A program made the position numbers and the translations under genes. Below are positions 43,972-51,318 of a DNA stretch of 64,000 bases, piece by piece. The stretch lies in the NCBI GenBank assembly GCA_003168375.1, contig PMSI01000001.1:1550001-1614000 (forward strand), written 5' to 3'. The notes under the pieces were generated by a model, which worked only from the letters and a program-made list of their open reading frames with translations, was not told the origin of the DNA and made no database searches. This stretch comes from Vulcanimicrobiota bacterium (GTDB lineage: Bacteria > Vulcanimicrobiota > Vulcanimicrobiia > Vulcanimicrobiales > Vulcanimicrobiaceae). The stretch's first letter is position 1. Every line of letters begins with the position of its first letter.

Positions 43972-44372
43972 ATGCGCAACTGCACCGGTTCGTCGACAAG
44001 AAACGCGTTCGGGACGCGATCGTTCGGGCCGAAGAAGCGACGGATGCGCCGATCTCCGTTTCCATCGTGCCGCATGTCTCGGGAGACGTTCACGCGGCGG
44101 CGTTGCGCGCTCTCCACGCCCGTGGTTTGTCACGCGCGCGCGATCGCAACGCAGTGCACTTCTTCGTCGTGCCGTCGCGGCGCGAGTTTGCCGTCGTCGG
44201 CGACGCGGGCGCGCACGAACGGCTCGGTCAAGAAGCGTGGAATGGCGTGGCGGCGACCGTCGAGAAACATTTTCGTCTGGGCGATCCGACCGCCGGCTTA
44301 GTTGCGGGGATTGAAGAAGTGGGCCACCATTTGGCACGGCACTTCCCCCGAAAGCCGTCTCCCTCGCGCTAA
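43965..44372 (+). CDS. Second, soluble TPM-domain protein
   Basis: 135 residues from ATG 43965. VRDAIVRAEEATDAPISVSIVPH and NAVHFFVVPSRREFAVVGDAGAHERLG match the TPM domain with no signal or helix. Its start overlaps the membrane TPM gene by 7 bases. LemA plus membrane and soluble TPM proteins is a recurrent trio. Confidence 0.85.
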   Translation: MVNAQLHRFVDKKRVRDAIVRAEEATDAPISVSIVPHVSGDVHAAALRALHARGLSRARDRNAVHFFVVPSRREFAVVGDAGAHERLGQEAWNGVAATVEKHFRLGDPTAGLVAGIEEVGHHLARHFPRKPSPSR

Positions 44373-44403
44373 GCTCGATGCGGCGCCGCCGTAGCTCGTG
44401 CGT

Positions 44404-45585
44404 TCACGCTTGTCCGTTGCCGACGCTGATTTCGTCATCGGTGAGATGACAGCCGGGATCGGATGCCCAGACATTGCCGGTCATCGCGTAGGCCCGGGCT
44501 CGAAAATTGCCTCCGCACACGTCGAAGAACCGGCATGAACGGCAACGGCCCTCGATGTGGTCCTTGCGGTTGCGCAGCGCCTGGAGCATCGGGTTCGACT
44601 CGTCGCTCCAGATCTCGCTGAACGGCCGCTGCTTGACGTTGCCGAAGCTGATCCAGCGCGAGAACTGGTCGGGATGGACCTCGCCGAGCCAGTCGATGTC
44701 GGCGATGCCGGTCCCTGACGAACTGCCGCCGCCGCCGTTCCAGCGCATCAGCTCGTAGGCGCGCGCCGCCAGCGGATCGCCGGCCTCGGCGAGCCGCAGG
44801 TATGCGTACGGTCCGTCGGCATGATTGTCGACCGTCAAGATCTCACGCGGATCGCCCTTCGCGACCAGCTCGCGCGTGCGCCGGAAGATCGTGTCGAGTG
44901 CTGCGCGCGTTTGGGCGGCGGAGAGCTGTTTCGTGTCTTTACCGCGCCCCGACGGCACGAGGTGGTAGAAGCACGCGCGTTCGACGCCTTCGCGTTCGAT
45001 GAAATCGAAGGTCGCGTCCAGGTCGGCGACCGTGTGCGGCGAGAGCGTGAGACGCAGACCGACCTTCTGTCCGACGGCCTTGAGGTTGCGGATCCCCCGG
45101 ACCGCGCGATCGAACGCCCCGGTGACGCCGCGGAAGAGATCGTTCGTCGAGCCGACGCCGTCGAGCGAGATGCCCACGTACGCGAAACCGAGCTTCTTGA
45201 TCGATCGCGCGGTCTTCTTGTCGATCAGCGTCCCGTTGGTGGAAAGCGTGAGCTTGAGGCCGCGCGAGCGCGCGTGCGCGGCGAGCTGCAGCGTATCTTT
45301 CCGCGCCAGCGGTTCACCGCCCGACATCAGCACGGCCGGTACGCCGAACGCCGCCAGATCGTCCAGCAGCTTGCAGCCCTCGTCGAAGCTGAGCTCGCCG
45401 TCGTACTTCATCGCCGCCGAATCGCTGTAGCAGTGCATGCACTTCAGGTTGCAGGTCCGGCTGAGGTTCCAGACGACCACGGGGCGGCGTGCACGTGCCG
45501 ACTGCGGAGCGCCCGTGCCGTGACCGTAGCGCAGCGCGTCCATCGGCTGATCGAGCCCGCACAGGATCTTGGTGACGTTAAACAT
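44404..45585 (-). CDS. ahbC: AhbC/NirJ-type radical SAM protein (siroheme-dependent heme branch)
   Basis: 393 residues. Begins NVTKILCG, radical SAM cluster CNLKCMHC (C45, C49, C52), SGGEP, LTVDNHADGPYAYLRL and a C-terminal SPASM cluster (GRCRSCRFFDVCGGNFRARA). The layout matches 12,18-didecarboxysiroheme deacetylase AhbC and NirJ of heme d1 synthesis. Other pathway genes are not visible. Its ATG lies within the end of the next radical SAM gene, so the two are co-translated. It is divergent from cytochrome and copper genes that would use heme. Confidence 0.85.
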   Translation of the reverse strand: MFNVTKILCGLDQPMDALRYGHGTGAPQSARARRPVVVWNLSRTCNLKCMHCYSDSAAMKYDGELSFDEGCKLLDDLAAFGVPAVLMSGGEPLARKDTLQLAAHARSRGLKLTLSTNGTLIDKKTARSIKKLGFAYVGISLDGVGSTNDLFRGVTGAFDRAVRGIRNLKAVGQKVGLRLTLSPHTVADLDATFDFIEREGVERACFYHLVPSGRGKDTKQLSAAQTRAALDTIFRRTRELVAKGDPREILTVDNHADGPYAYLRLAEAGDPLAARAYELMRWNGGGGSSSGTGIADIDWLGEVHPDQFSRWISFGNVKQRPFSEIWSDESNPMLQALRNRKDHIEGRCRSCRFFDVCGGNFRARAYAMTGNVWASDPGCHLTDDEISVGNGQA

Positions 45586-46732
45586 GCGCCGGCGCCTCCG
45601 CGGTGGGTGCCAGATAGATGCACGAAGGATCGCTTGCGAACGCGTCGCCGCTCGTCAGGAACGCGCGCGAGCGTGAGCCGCCGCAGATCCCTCGGAAGTC
45701 GCAGCGGCCGCATTTCCCGAGAAAGGTCTCGGGCCGTCGCAAGCGCTGCATCAGCGGGTCGTCGCGGTAGAGCTCCAAGAGCGACCGCTCGCGCACGTTG
45801 CCGATGCGCACGGGCAGGAAGCCGCTGGGATAGACGTCGCCACGGTGCGAGACGAAGACGAAGCCGCGGCCGTCGCCGATCCCGGCGAAGCGGAGCGAGC
45901 GCCCCGGCGCGCCGGCGTGTTCGCCGTGCCCGGCGCCGTCCGCCGCGTGTTGGGCCAGGTAGCGGCGATAGTGCGGCGCCTCCGTCGTCTTGACGTCGAA
46001 GGGCGCGTGCTCGGCGACCGCGGCGAGCCGCGCGAACGCGTCCTCCGTCGCGTGCGCCGAGAGACAGAGATCGGCCGTCGCGCGCCCGATCGGCAAGACG
46101 AAGAAGACGCTCCACATCGCGATATCCCAGTCGACCAGGAGAGCACCGAACTCTTCGATTCGACCGAGGTTCACGCTCGAGAGCGTCGTGTTGATCTGGA
46201 CGCTCATCCCCTGCTCCCGTGCGACCCGCACCGCTCGAAGCGTTCGGGCGTACGAACCTTTTACGCCGCGGAACGCGTCGTGCTCCGCCGCGCCCGGGGC
46301 GTCGAGGCTGAGCCCGATTCGCCGTACGCCGAGCCCGGCGAGGCGGCGAATCGCGGCGTCGGTCAGGCGCCCCGTGGCGCTGGGCGAGATCGACACCGCG
46401 AGCCCGCGAGCGCAGCCGTATTCGACGATCTCGTAGAGATCGTCACGCATCATCGGGTCGCCGCCGGTCAGAATGAACAGCGGCCGTGCGTTCGCGATCC
46501 CGTCGATCAAGGTCCGCGCTTCCGCGGTCGTCAGCTCCAGCGGGTCGCGACGAGGTTGGGCCTCGGCGCGGCAGTGACGACACGCGAGCGCGCATGCGCG
46601 CGTCATCTCCCAGATCACGATACGCGGCGCCAGGTCGTACACCGGCGCGGCCATCTTGTCGGCTTGCATGCGACAATTCAAGCACCGTGGTACGCCCTGT
46701 CGTGTGAAGAACCTGCGAAGGCTGCCGCACAT
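45578..46732 (-). CDS. TIGR04053-family radical SAM/SPASM protein
   Basis: 384 residues (an ATG at 46669 would give 363 and begin near the family's usual start). Cluster CALACRHC (C47, C51, C54), LTGGDP, VFFVLPIGR, FDVKTTEAPHYRRY, FVSHRGDVYPSGFLP and SPASM GKCGRCDFRGICGGSRSRAF match TIGR04053 nearly block for block. Related to heme-b synthase AhbD, but its reaction is not settled. The long start adds CLNC, a possible extra metal motif. Overlaps ahbC by 8 bases. Confidence 0.85.
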   Translation of the reverse strand: MCGSLRRFFTRQGVPRCLNCRMQADKMAAPVYDLAPRIVIWEMTRACALACRHCRAEAQPRRDPLELTTAEARTLIDGIANARPLFILTGGDPMMRDDLYEIVEYGCARGLAVSISPSATGRLTDAAIRRLAGLGVRRIGLSLDAPGAAEHDAFRGVKGSYARTLRAVRVAREQGMSVQINTTLSSVNLGRIEEFGALLVDWDIAMWSVFFVLPIGRATADLCLSAHATEDAFARLAAVAEHAPFDVKTTEAPHYRRYLAQHAADGAGHGEHAGAPGRSLRFAGIGDGRGFVFVSHRGDVYPSGFLPVRIGNVRERSLLELYRDDPLMQRLRRPETFLGKCGRCDFRGICGGSRSRAFLTSGDAFASDPSCIYLAPTAEAPAHV

Positions 46733-46884
46733 CTGGTCGAGCGTCGCGGTATTGCGACAAAAGCGGCAGCGCCGCGCAAACCAATCGCATCTTCACACGA
46801 TGTTCGCACGACCTTCACCGCTCGTGCCGTATTGCGCTTGTACGCTTTGCGCGCCGGATTCTCGGTAGAAAGCGCAGAGATGCA

Positions 46885-47247
46885 ATGACCCTTCGGACTT
46901 TTGTCGCAGCGTTGGCCGCGACGTTCGCGCTTTCGATCGCCGGAGCAGCCGCCGACACGACGACGACGCCCCTGGCGATCGACCTCACTGCCTCCAATTG
47001 GAAGTTTACGCCCGGTACGATCGTAGCGCACCCGGGACAGACCGTCGTGCTGCACGCGAAGTCGGTCGAAGGGGCGCATGCCCTCATCTCCGACGATCTG
47101 GGCATCAAGCCGGTGATGATGCTTCCCGGCCGGACCGTCGACGTCACGTTCGTCGCACCGGCAAAACCCGGCAAGTATTACATGCACTGTCACCTCCCGT
47201 GCGGCCCCGGGCATGACAAGATGATCGTCGAGGTGGACGTCCAGTGA
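46885..47247 (+). CDS. Secreted CuA-type cupredoxin
   Basis: 120 residues with a signal peptide (about 1-23). The copper site follows the COX2/NosZ CuA pattern: H65 in EGAHALISDDLGIK, then C102, C106, H110 and M113 in HCHLPCGPGHDKM, i.e. C-x3-C-x3-H-x2-M. Between the Cys residues Pro replaces the usual Glu or Phe. A free periplasmic binuclear copper electron carrier is likely. It overlaps the cytochrome-porin gene by ATGA. Confidence 0.85.
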   Translation: MTLRTFVAALAATFALSIAGAAADTTTTPLAIDLTASNWKFTPGTIVAHPGQTVVLHAKSVEGAHALISDDLGIKPVMMLPGRTVDVTFVAPAKPGKYYMHCHLPCGPGHDKMIVEVDVQ

Positions 47248-48443
47248 CCAACCGCGTCGTTCTCTTCGCAATGGCCTGCATCGCGCTGCTCGCAAGCGCT
47301 TTGTTCGGGCCGTCGACGCAACAGGCAACGGCGCTCCCGACGTTCGCACAAGCTTATCACGTCGACTGCAAGGCTTGTCACACGGCCATTCCCGGGCTCA
47401 ATGCCTATGGCCGGTACATCCAACGGACAGGCTTCGCCGCGCTCGACCCAACCGTCATGAAACAGGTCCTGCCGCTTCTCGTCAGAGAGGCGGTCAGCGG
47501 ACGAAGCACCGGCAAGCTGGACGCCACCCAGCCGAACAAGAAGGTCACCACCACGAGCGTTTCCGCCAATGTGGTCGGGTATATCGGAACCTCGGTGACC
47601 TATCGTGCCGAACAGTCGTTCTACAGCAACGATGTGAGCGGCGGCGGCCTCGGCAGAGCCTGGTTCGGCTACCACGATCTCTTCAAGCGGAACGGCCACC
47701 TCTTCATCGGGAAGATCGAGCCGGCGACGATGCCGATGTACGCCAATCAGGGTGACCTAACCGGCTTCTCCAGCTCGAGCGTCGCGGTCGGGAAGCACTC
47801 GTACGCGCTCGCCTCGGCGCGCTGGGGGGTCGGATTCAACTACGTCCACGCTCCGGTCGACGCCGAGATCTCGTGGAGCGCGGGAGGCAGCAATCTCATC
47901 AATGCCGCCGACTTCACGACGATGCCCGGTGCCGATAAAACGGTCCACTACAAGCTCGCCTACGCGACGCCGAACAAGCCCTTCGAAATCGGTGTGTTCG
48001 GTGCTGCCGGCGGATTCGTGCTCCCGTCGAAGGCGCTCGACAACTACACTGCCAACGGCGTGTACGCGCAACGCGATCCGGTCAACGGCGTTCCGGGCGT
48101 GGTGATGTTCTATCAAACCACGTACGATTCGAACGCGGGGACCGGGAGCAAGGGCGCAATCGTTTCGGCTGCGGGCCACTCCTACGCCGTCGAGCTCTTC
48201 CAGCCGGTTTTCAAGGGTAACGTGATGATCGGGCTCCGTCCCGTGGAGTTCACGAACAACGGCCTTGGAACGTATCGCCACTTCGGCAACGTCGACATCT
48301 ACTGGCACGACCCACGCATTCCGTATCTGTACGTGGCCGCGGAGTCGGCATTCGCTGCAAGCTCGAACGCACCCAGCGGCCGGCCGACATGGCGGTTCTC
48401 GGTAAAATGGGCCGGACCGTTCCGGGGACCGTTCAAGCAGTAA
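47244..48443 (+). CDS. Monoheme cytochrome fused to outer-membrane beta barrel
   Basis: 399 residues. Signal peptide to about 30, then LPTFAQAYHVDCKACHTAIPGLNAYG with a CxxCH heme site (C42, C45, H46), followed by about 340 residues of alternating hydrophobic strands, as in a porin. This is the cytochrome-porin layout of Cyc2-like proteins that pass electrons across the outer membrane; family identity is not proven. The upstream coupled cupredoxin is a natural periplasmic partner. Confidence 0.75.
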   Translation: MTNRVVLFAMACIALLASALFGPSTQQATALPTFAQAYHVDCKACHTAIPGLNAYGRYIQRTGFAALDPTVMKQVLPLLVREAVSGRSTGKLDATQPNKKVTTTSVSANVVGYIGTSVTYRAEQSFYSNDVSGGGLGRAWFGYHDLFKRNGHLFIGKIEPATMPMYANQGDLTGFSSSSVAVGKHSYALASARWGVGFNYVHAPVDAEISWSAGGSNLINAADFTTMPGADKTVHYKLAYATPNKPFEIGVFGAAGGFVLPSKALDNYTANGVYAQRDPVNGVPGVVMFYQTTYDSNAGTGSKGAIVSAAGHSYAVELFQPVFKGNVMIGLRPVEFTNNGLGTYRHFGNVDIYWHDPRIPYLYVAAESAFAASSNAPSGRPTWRFSVKWAGPFRGPFKQ

Positions 48444-48464
48444 CGGGACAGGAGCCCGAACGGA

Positions 48465-48489
48465 AGGGCCCGCGCACGTCGCGGGCCCT
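48465..48489. terminator. Hairpin after the cytochrome-porin gene
   Basis: AGGGCCCGCG-N5-CGCGGGCCCT, a perfect 10-bp GC stem. The T run is poor, so efficiency is uncertain. Confidence 0.65.
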
Positions 48490-48515
48490 CGCCGTTCGGC
48501 GTAGAATCCTCGATC

Positions 48516-48905
48516 ATGCGGGTCAAACTCGGACACGTCGGCCACTTCGGTTTGGCCGTTCACAATCCGGAGGCGAGCGCGGCCTGGTGGCAGGCGAACT
48601 TCGACCTCGATGAGATCTTCCGCTTCGACGACGGGATCGGCCTCAGCAACGACAACGTCACGATCGTGCTGACGAAGGGCAGGGCGCATCCCGCGACGAT
48701 CGGCCACATGTCGTTCCATGTCGCCGACATGAAAACGCTGCAGCGGGCGCTTACGGCGCTGCGGAATAACGGTGTCGACCTCGAGGACCCCGGCGACGAG
48801 ATCGGTCCGGAAGCGCCCGGCTCACCGCATGTGGGCTTGTGGTTTCACGACCCCGACGGCTACCGCTGGGAATTGTCGGTCCAGAACGCTCGCCGCTCGG
48901 CGTAA
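48516..48905 (+). CDS. VOC-family protein
   Basis: 129 residues. GHFGLAVHNPEASAAWWQANFDLDE, GHMSFHVADMKTLQRAL and VGLWFHDPDGYRWELSV form one VOC unit with H/E-type metal ligands. Enzymatic role unknown. It follows a hairpin, so it has its own promoter or reads through weakly. Confidence 0.85.
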   Translation: MRVKLGHVGHFGLAVHNPEASAAWWQANFDLDEIFRFDDGIGLSNDNVTIVLTKGRAHPATIGHMSFHVADMKTLQRALTALRNNGVDLEDPGDEIGPEAPGSPHVGLWFHDPDGYRWELSVQNARRSA

Positions 48906-48947
48906 CCAGCCAAGCACCAGCGCGCCGGGCGGGTACGATCGTTTCGC

Positions 48948-49148
48948 ATGCAGATGATCGAAGGCAGTCGTCTCTTCGGGCGCTCGGCGCTAGAGCGCCT
49001 CATCGGCGCGGGGACGTTCTTTTTCAGCGACAGCAGCGGTCGCGGACGTGCGGCGCATATTGCCTTCGACTGCGGCTGCAGCGCGGAAGAAGATGAACCG
49101 GATCGATTCCGCATCGAGGCCTGCGGCGCTCATCGGGACTGCGTGTAG
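48948..49148 (+). CDS. Small hypothetical protein
   Basis: 66 residues, MQMIEGSRLFGRSALERLIGAGTFFF then DCGCSAEEDE and EACGAHRDCV. Several Cys residues, no family known. Its 3' end overlaps the convergent arsC by 19 bases, which makes it less secure. Confidence 0.4.
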   Translation: MQMIEGSRLFGRSALERLIGAGTFFFSDSSGRGRAAHIAFDCGCSAEEDEPDRFRIEACGAHRDCV

Positions 49149-49576
49149 CCGGGCAGCATCTCGGCGTACCAGGCGTGCACGCGAGCCGCTATCGCGTCGC
49201 GGACCTCGCGCGTTCGCGCCAGGACGTCCTTACGGTTGCCGCTGAACGATGACGGGTCGGCGAACGGCCAGTGCAGCCGCTCGCCCCGGGTCGGATAGAT
49301 CGGGCATGCTTCGGCGCTGGCCTCGTCGCAGACGGTGACGACGTAGTCGTAGTCCCGCGAACGGATCTCCGGGTCGTCGACTCCCTTGGCCGGATTCCGC
49401 GAGACGTCGAAGCCGATCTCGCGCATCACCTCGATCACGGCCGGGTTGAGCGTGCCGGGCTGCAATCCCGCGCTGTACGCGCGCAGCGAATCGCTGCAGC
49501 TCGCGTTCACGAACGCTTCCGCCATCTGGCTGCGCGCGCTGTTGTGGATGCACACGAACAGGACGGTTCGCGTCAT
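49130..49576 (-). CDS. arsC: Arsenate reductase (low-MW phosphatase type)
   Basis: 148 residues. The P-loop VCIHNSARSQMAEAF gives nucleophile C9 and R15 (Cx5R); YDYVVTVCDEA and HWPFADPS complete the thioredoxin-coupled type. It reduces arsenate to arsenite. ATG overlaps the aquaporin stop by ATGA. Last gene of the ars operon, so arsenite made here can leave through the channel encoded before it. Confidence 0.93.
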   Translation of the reverse strand: MTRTVLFVCIHNSARSQMAEAFVNASCSDSLRAYSAGLQPGTLNPAVIEVMREIGFDVSRNPAKGVDDPEIRSRDYDYVVTVCDEASAEACPIYPTRGERLHWPFADPSSFSGNRKDVLARTREVRDAIAARVHAWYAEMLPGYTQSR

Positions 49577-50277
49577 CGTACGGCAACCTCCGGGTGCGGG
49601 ACCACCACCGCCTGTGCTGCGGCCTTCGAGATCGGGGAGAGCCACGCGAAGAGAGCGGTCGCGGCGAACGCGCCGGCGAGCTGCGCGGCGATGAACGCCG
49701 GTGTGTCGGCGGGCCGGATGCCGGCAAATGTGTCGGTGAGCGACCGCGCGATCGTGACGGCGGGATTCGCGAACGAGGTGGACGGGGTGAACCAGTACGC
49801 ACCGACGATGTACGCGGCGACCGCGAACGGCGTCCCTGTGGGTCGCGAGCGCACGCAGCCCCAGATGACGGCCAGCAGACCGAACGTCGCGACGAACTCG
49901 CTGACGAGCATCGGCAGCCCGGCGCGAGCATGATGCGATGCGAAGAACGGCGGCAGGCCGAACATGCCGTCGGCGAGCGCCGTTCCCGCGAGCCCTCCGG
50001 CGACCTGGGCAGCGATGTACGGGATGACCGCGCTCCACGGAAGCCCGCCCTGCCACGCATCGGCGAGCGTGACTGCCGGGTTGAAATGCGCGCCGGAGAC
50101 CGGGCCGAACGCGAGGATCAGCGCGACCAGCGCACCGCCCGTTGCGACGGCGTTCGCCAGCAGCGCGAATCCGGCGTTGCCGCCGAACAGGCGCTCCGCC
50201 ATGATGCCGGAGCCGACGACCGCGGCGAGCAGGAACGCCGTGCCGACGAACTCCGCGACGACGGGGCGCAGATTCAC
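49573..50277 (-). CDS. aqpS: Aquaglyceroporin, probable arsenite channel (AqpS-like)
   Basis: 234 residues, six membrane helices and the two NPA loops (GAHFNPAVTLAD at about 62-73, SFANPAVTIARS in the second half). In ars operons such channels replace ArsB/Acr3 and let arsenite diffuse out. Overlaps arsC and the small upstream gene by four bases each. Confidence 0.93.
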   Translation of the reverse strand: MNLRPVVAEFVGTAFLLAAVVGSGIMAERLFGGNAGFALLANAVATGGALVALILAFGPVSGAHFNPAVTLADAWQGGLPWSAVIPYIAAQVAGGLAGTALADGMFGLPPFFASHHARAGLPMLVSEFVATFGLLAVIWGCVRSRPTGTPFAVAAYIVGAYWFTPSTSFANPAVTIARSLTDTFAGIRPADTPAFIAAQLAGAFAATALFAWLSPISKAAAQAVVVPHPEVAVR

Positions 50278-50471
50278 CTACGGAACTCGCCGAAGCAGCG
50301 TGCGAGCACGCCGCTGCGGCGCAACAGCAAGCACCGTTCCAGCTCCGCGATGGCGAGGTGCGCCTTGGCGCGGTCGAGCGCGACGGCGCGGCTCAAACTC
50401 GCTTGGAACCACTCGACGTTCGGGATGTAGCCGAAGAGCATGCGCGTCTGCAGTGCGAGCCGGCGCAGCAT
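50274..50471 (-). CDS. Small helical protein of the ars operon
   Basis: 65 residues, MLRRLALQTRMLFGYIPNVEWFQASLSRA then a leucine/arginine-rich helix with one Cys pair-like CLLLRR...C. No family known. It is 4 bases from arsI and overlaps aqpS by ATGA, so a role in arsenic handling is plausible. Confidence 0.55.
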   Translation of the reverse strand: MLRRLALQTRMLFGYIPNVEWFQASLSRAVALDRAKAHLAIAELERCLLLRRSGVLARCFGEFRR

Positions 50472-50475
50472 GATG

Positions 50476-50871
50476 CTACGCGCAGCACGCTTCAGCGTCG
50501 CGTGCTTCGGATTCTTCGTGCACGACGTAGGTCTCCCAGCGGCGGCCTTCCGGGTCGCTCGCCCACACTTTCGTCTGCACCGCGTAGCAGCACGTCTCGT
50601 CGCGCTCGACGTCGGTCGCGTATCCGGCGGCGGTGAGGCGGGCGATCTGCGCGTCGACCGCGTCAGAAGATTCGACCACGATCCCGAAGTGCTGTCCGTG
50701 ACCCGCGACGGCGCCGGCGTCGAGATCGAGCGCCAGTTCGAGGCCCGGCTGTTCGGTCACGAAGAGCGCGTAGTCGGCGAGCTTCTTCATCGGTTGCGCG
50801 CCGAGCAGCGTCGAGTAGAAGGCAACGCTGCGATCGAGGTCGCGGGTGGCGAGGTTGAGGTGCATCTTCAT
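50476..50871 (-). CDS. arsI: ArsI-type C-As lyase (VOC dioxygenase)
   Basis: 131 residues. VOC fold with metal ligands H4, H61 and E113 and the As(III)-binding pair C94-C95 in DETCCYAVQTKVWASDPEGRRWE (landmarks), as in ArsI, which cleaves methyl from methylarsenite. A second CC (129-130) ends the protein. CadI relatives differ little, so cadmium-induced protein is the alternative. Confidence 0.88.
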   Translation of the reverse strand: MKMHLNLATRDLDRSVAFYSTLLGAQPMKKLADYALFVTEQPGLELALDLDAGAVAGHGQHFGIVVESSDAVDAQIARLTAAGYATDVERDETCCYAVQTKVWASDPEGRRWETYVVHEESEARDAEACCA

Positions 50872-51200
50872 GCGAGAGCTCTCTCTGGGATCACGGAGCG
50901 GAAAGCGGCGTCGATGCGCTCGCGCGCGTCGGCGGCGAGGCGGTAGTACACCCACGTGCCGCGACGTTCGCACGTCACGAGCGCGGCTTCACGCAGGATC
51001 CGCAGGTGGTGCGAAACCGTCGGCTGTTCGAGCGGCAGCGCGCCGGTGAAGTCGCAGACGCAGACCTCGTCCTCGGCGCGCGCCAGAGTCGCCAGCATCG
51101 CGAGCCGGTGGGGGTCGCCGAGCGCCTTGAACAAGCCCGCATCGGCGGTTCGATCGGTCCGGTCGACCGTCGCCGGCGGACAGCATCGCTGCATCGACAT
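50868..51200 (-). CDS. arsR: ArsR-family arsenic repressor
   Basis: 110 residues, winged helix: FKALGDPHRLAML, the metal-binding CVCDFT (C47, C49) and recognition helix QPTVSHHLRILREA. Extra C6-C7 near the N-terminus may take part. Its ATG (51198-51200) coincides with the expected transcription start of a strong promoter, so the mRNA is probably leaderless. Confidence 0.93.
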   Translation of the reverse strand: MSMQRCCPPATVDRTDRTADAGLFKALGDPHRLAMLATLARAEDEVCVCDFTGALPLEQPTVSHHLRILREAALVTCERRGTWVYYRLAADARERIDAAFRSVIPERALA

Positions 51201-51206
51201 CGTTCG

Positions 51207-51235
51207 ATACTAAGCTCTGCATCGGCATTTGTCAA
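51207..51235 (-). promoter_or_regulatory. ars operon promoter
   Basis: On the minus strand TTGACA (51230-51235), 17-base spacer, TAGTAT (51207-51212). The start point would fall at about 51200, the A of the arsR ATG. The ArsR operator presumably overlaps; no clean ArsR palindrome was identified. Confidence 0.8.
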
Positions 51236-51318
51236 TATAGCGGCGGGAGCACCCACCCCGGCAATTACCAGGCAGTCTACTACGAAACAATACGGAGGTT
51301 GCCGACGTAGCAGACGGC

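Noticed and set aside
45578-46732. Calling the second radical SAM gene ahbD
   Set aside because: Middle and C-terminal blocks fit TIGR04053 better than heme synthase AhbD; reaction left open.
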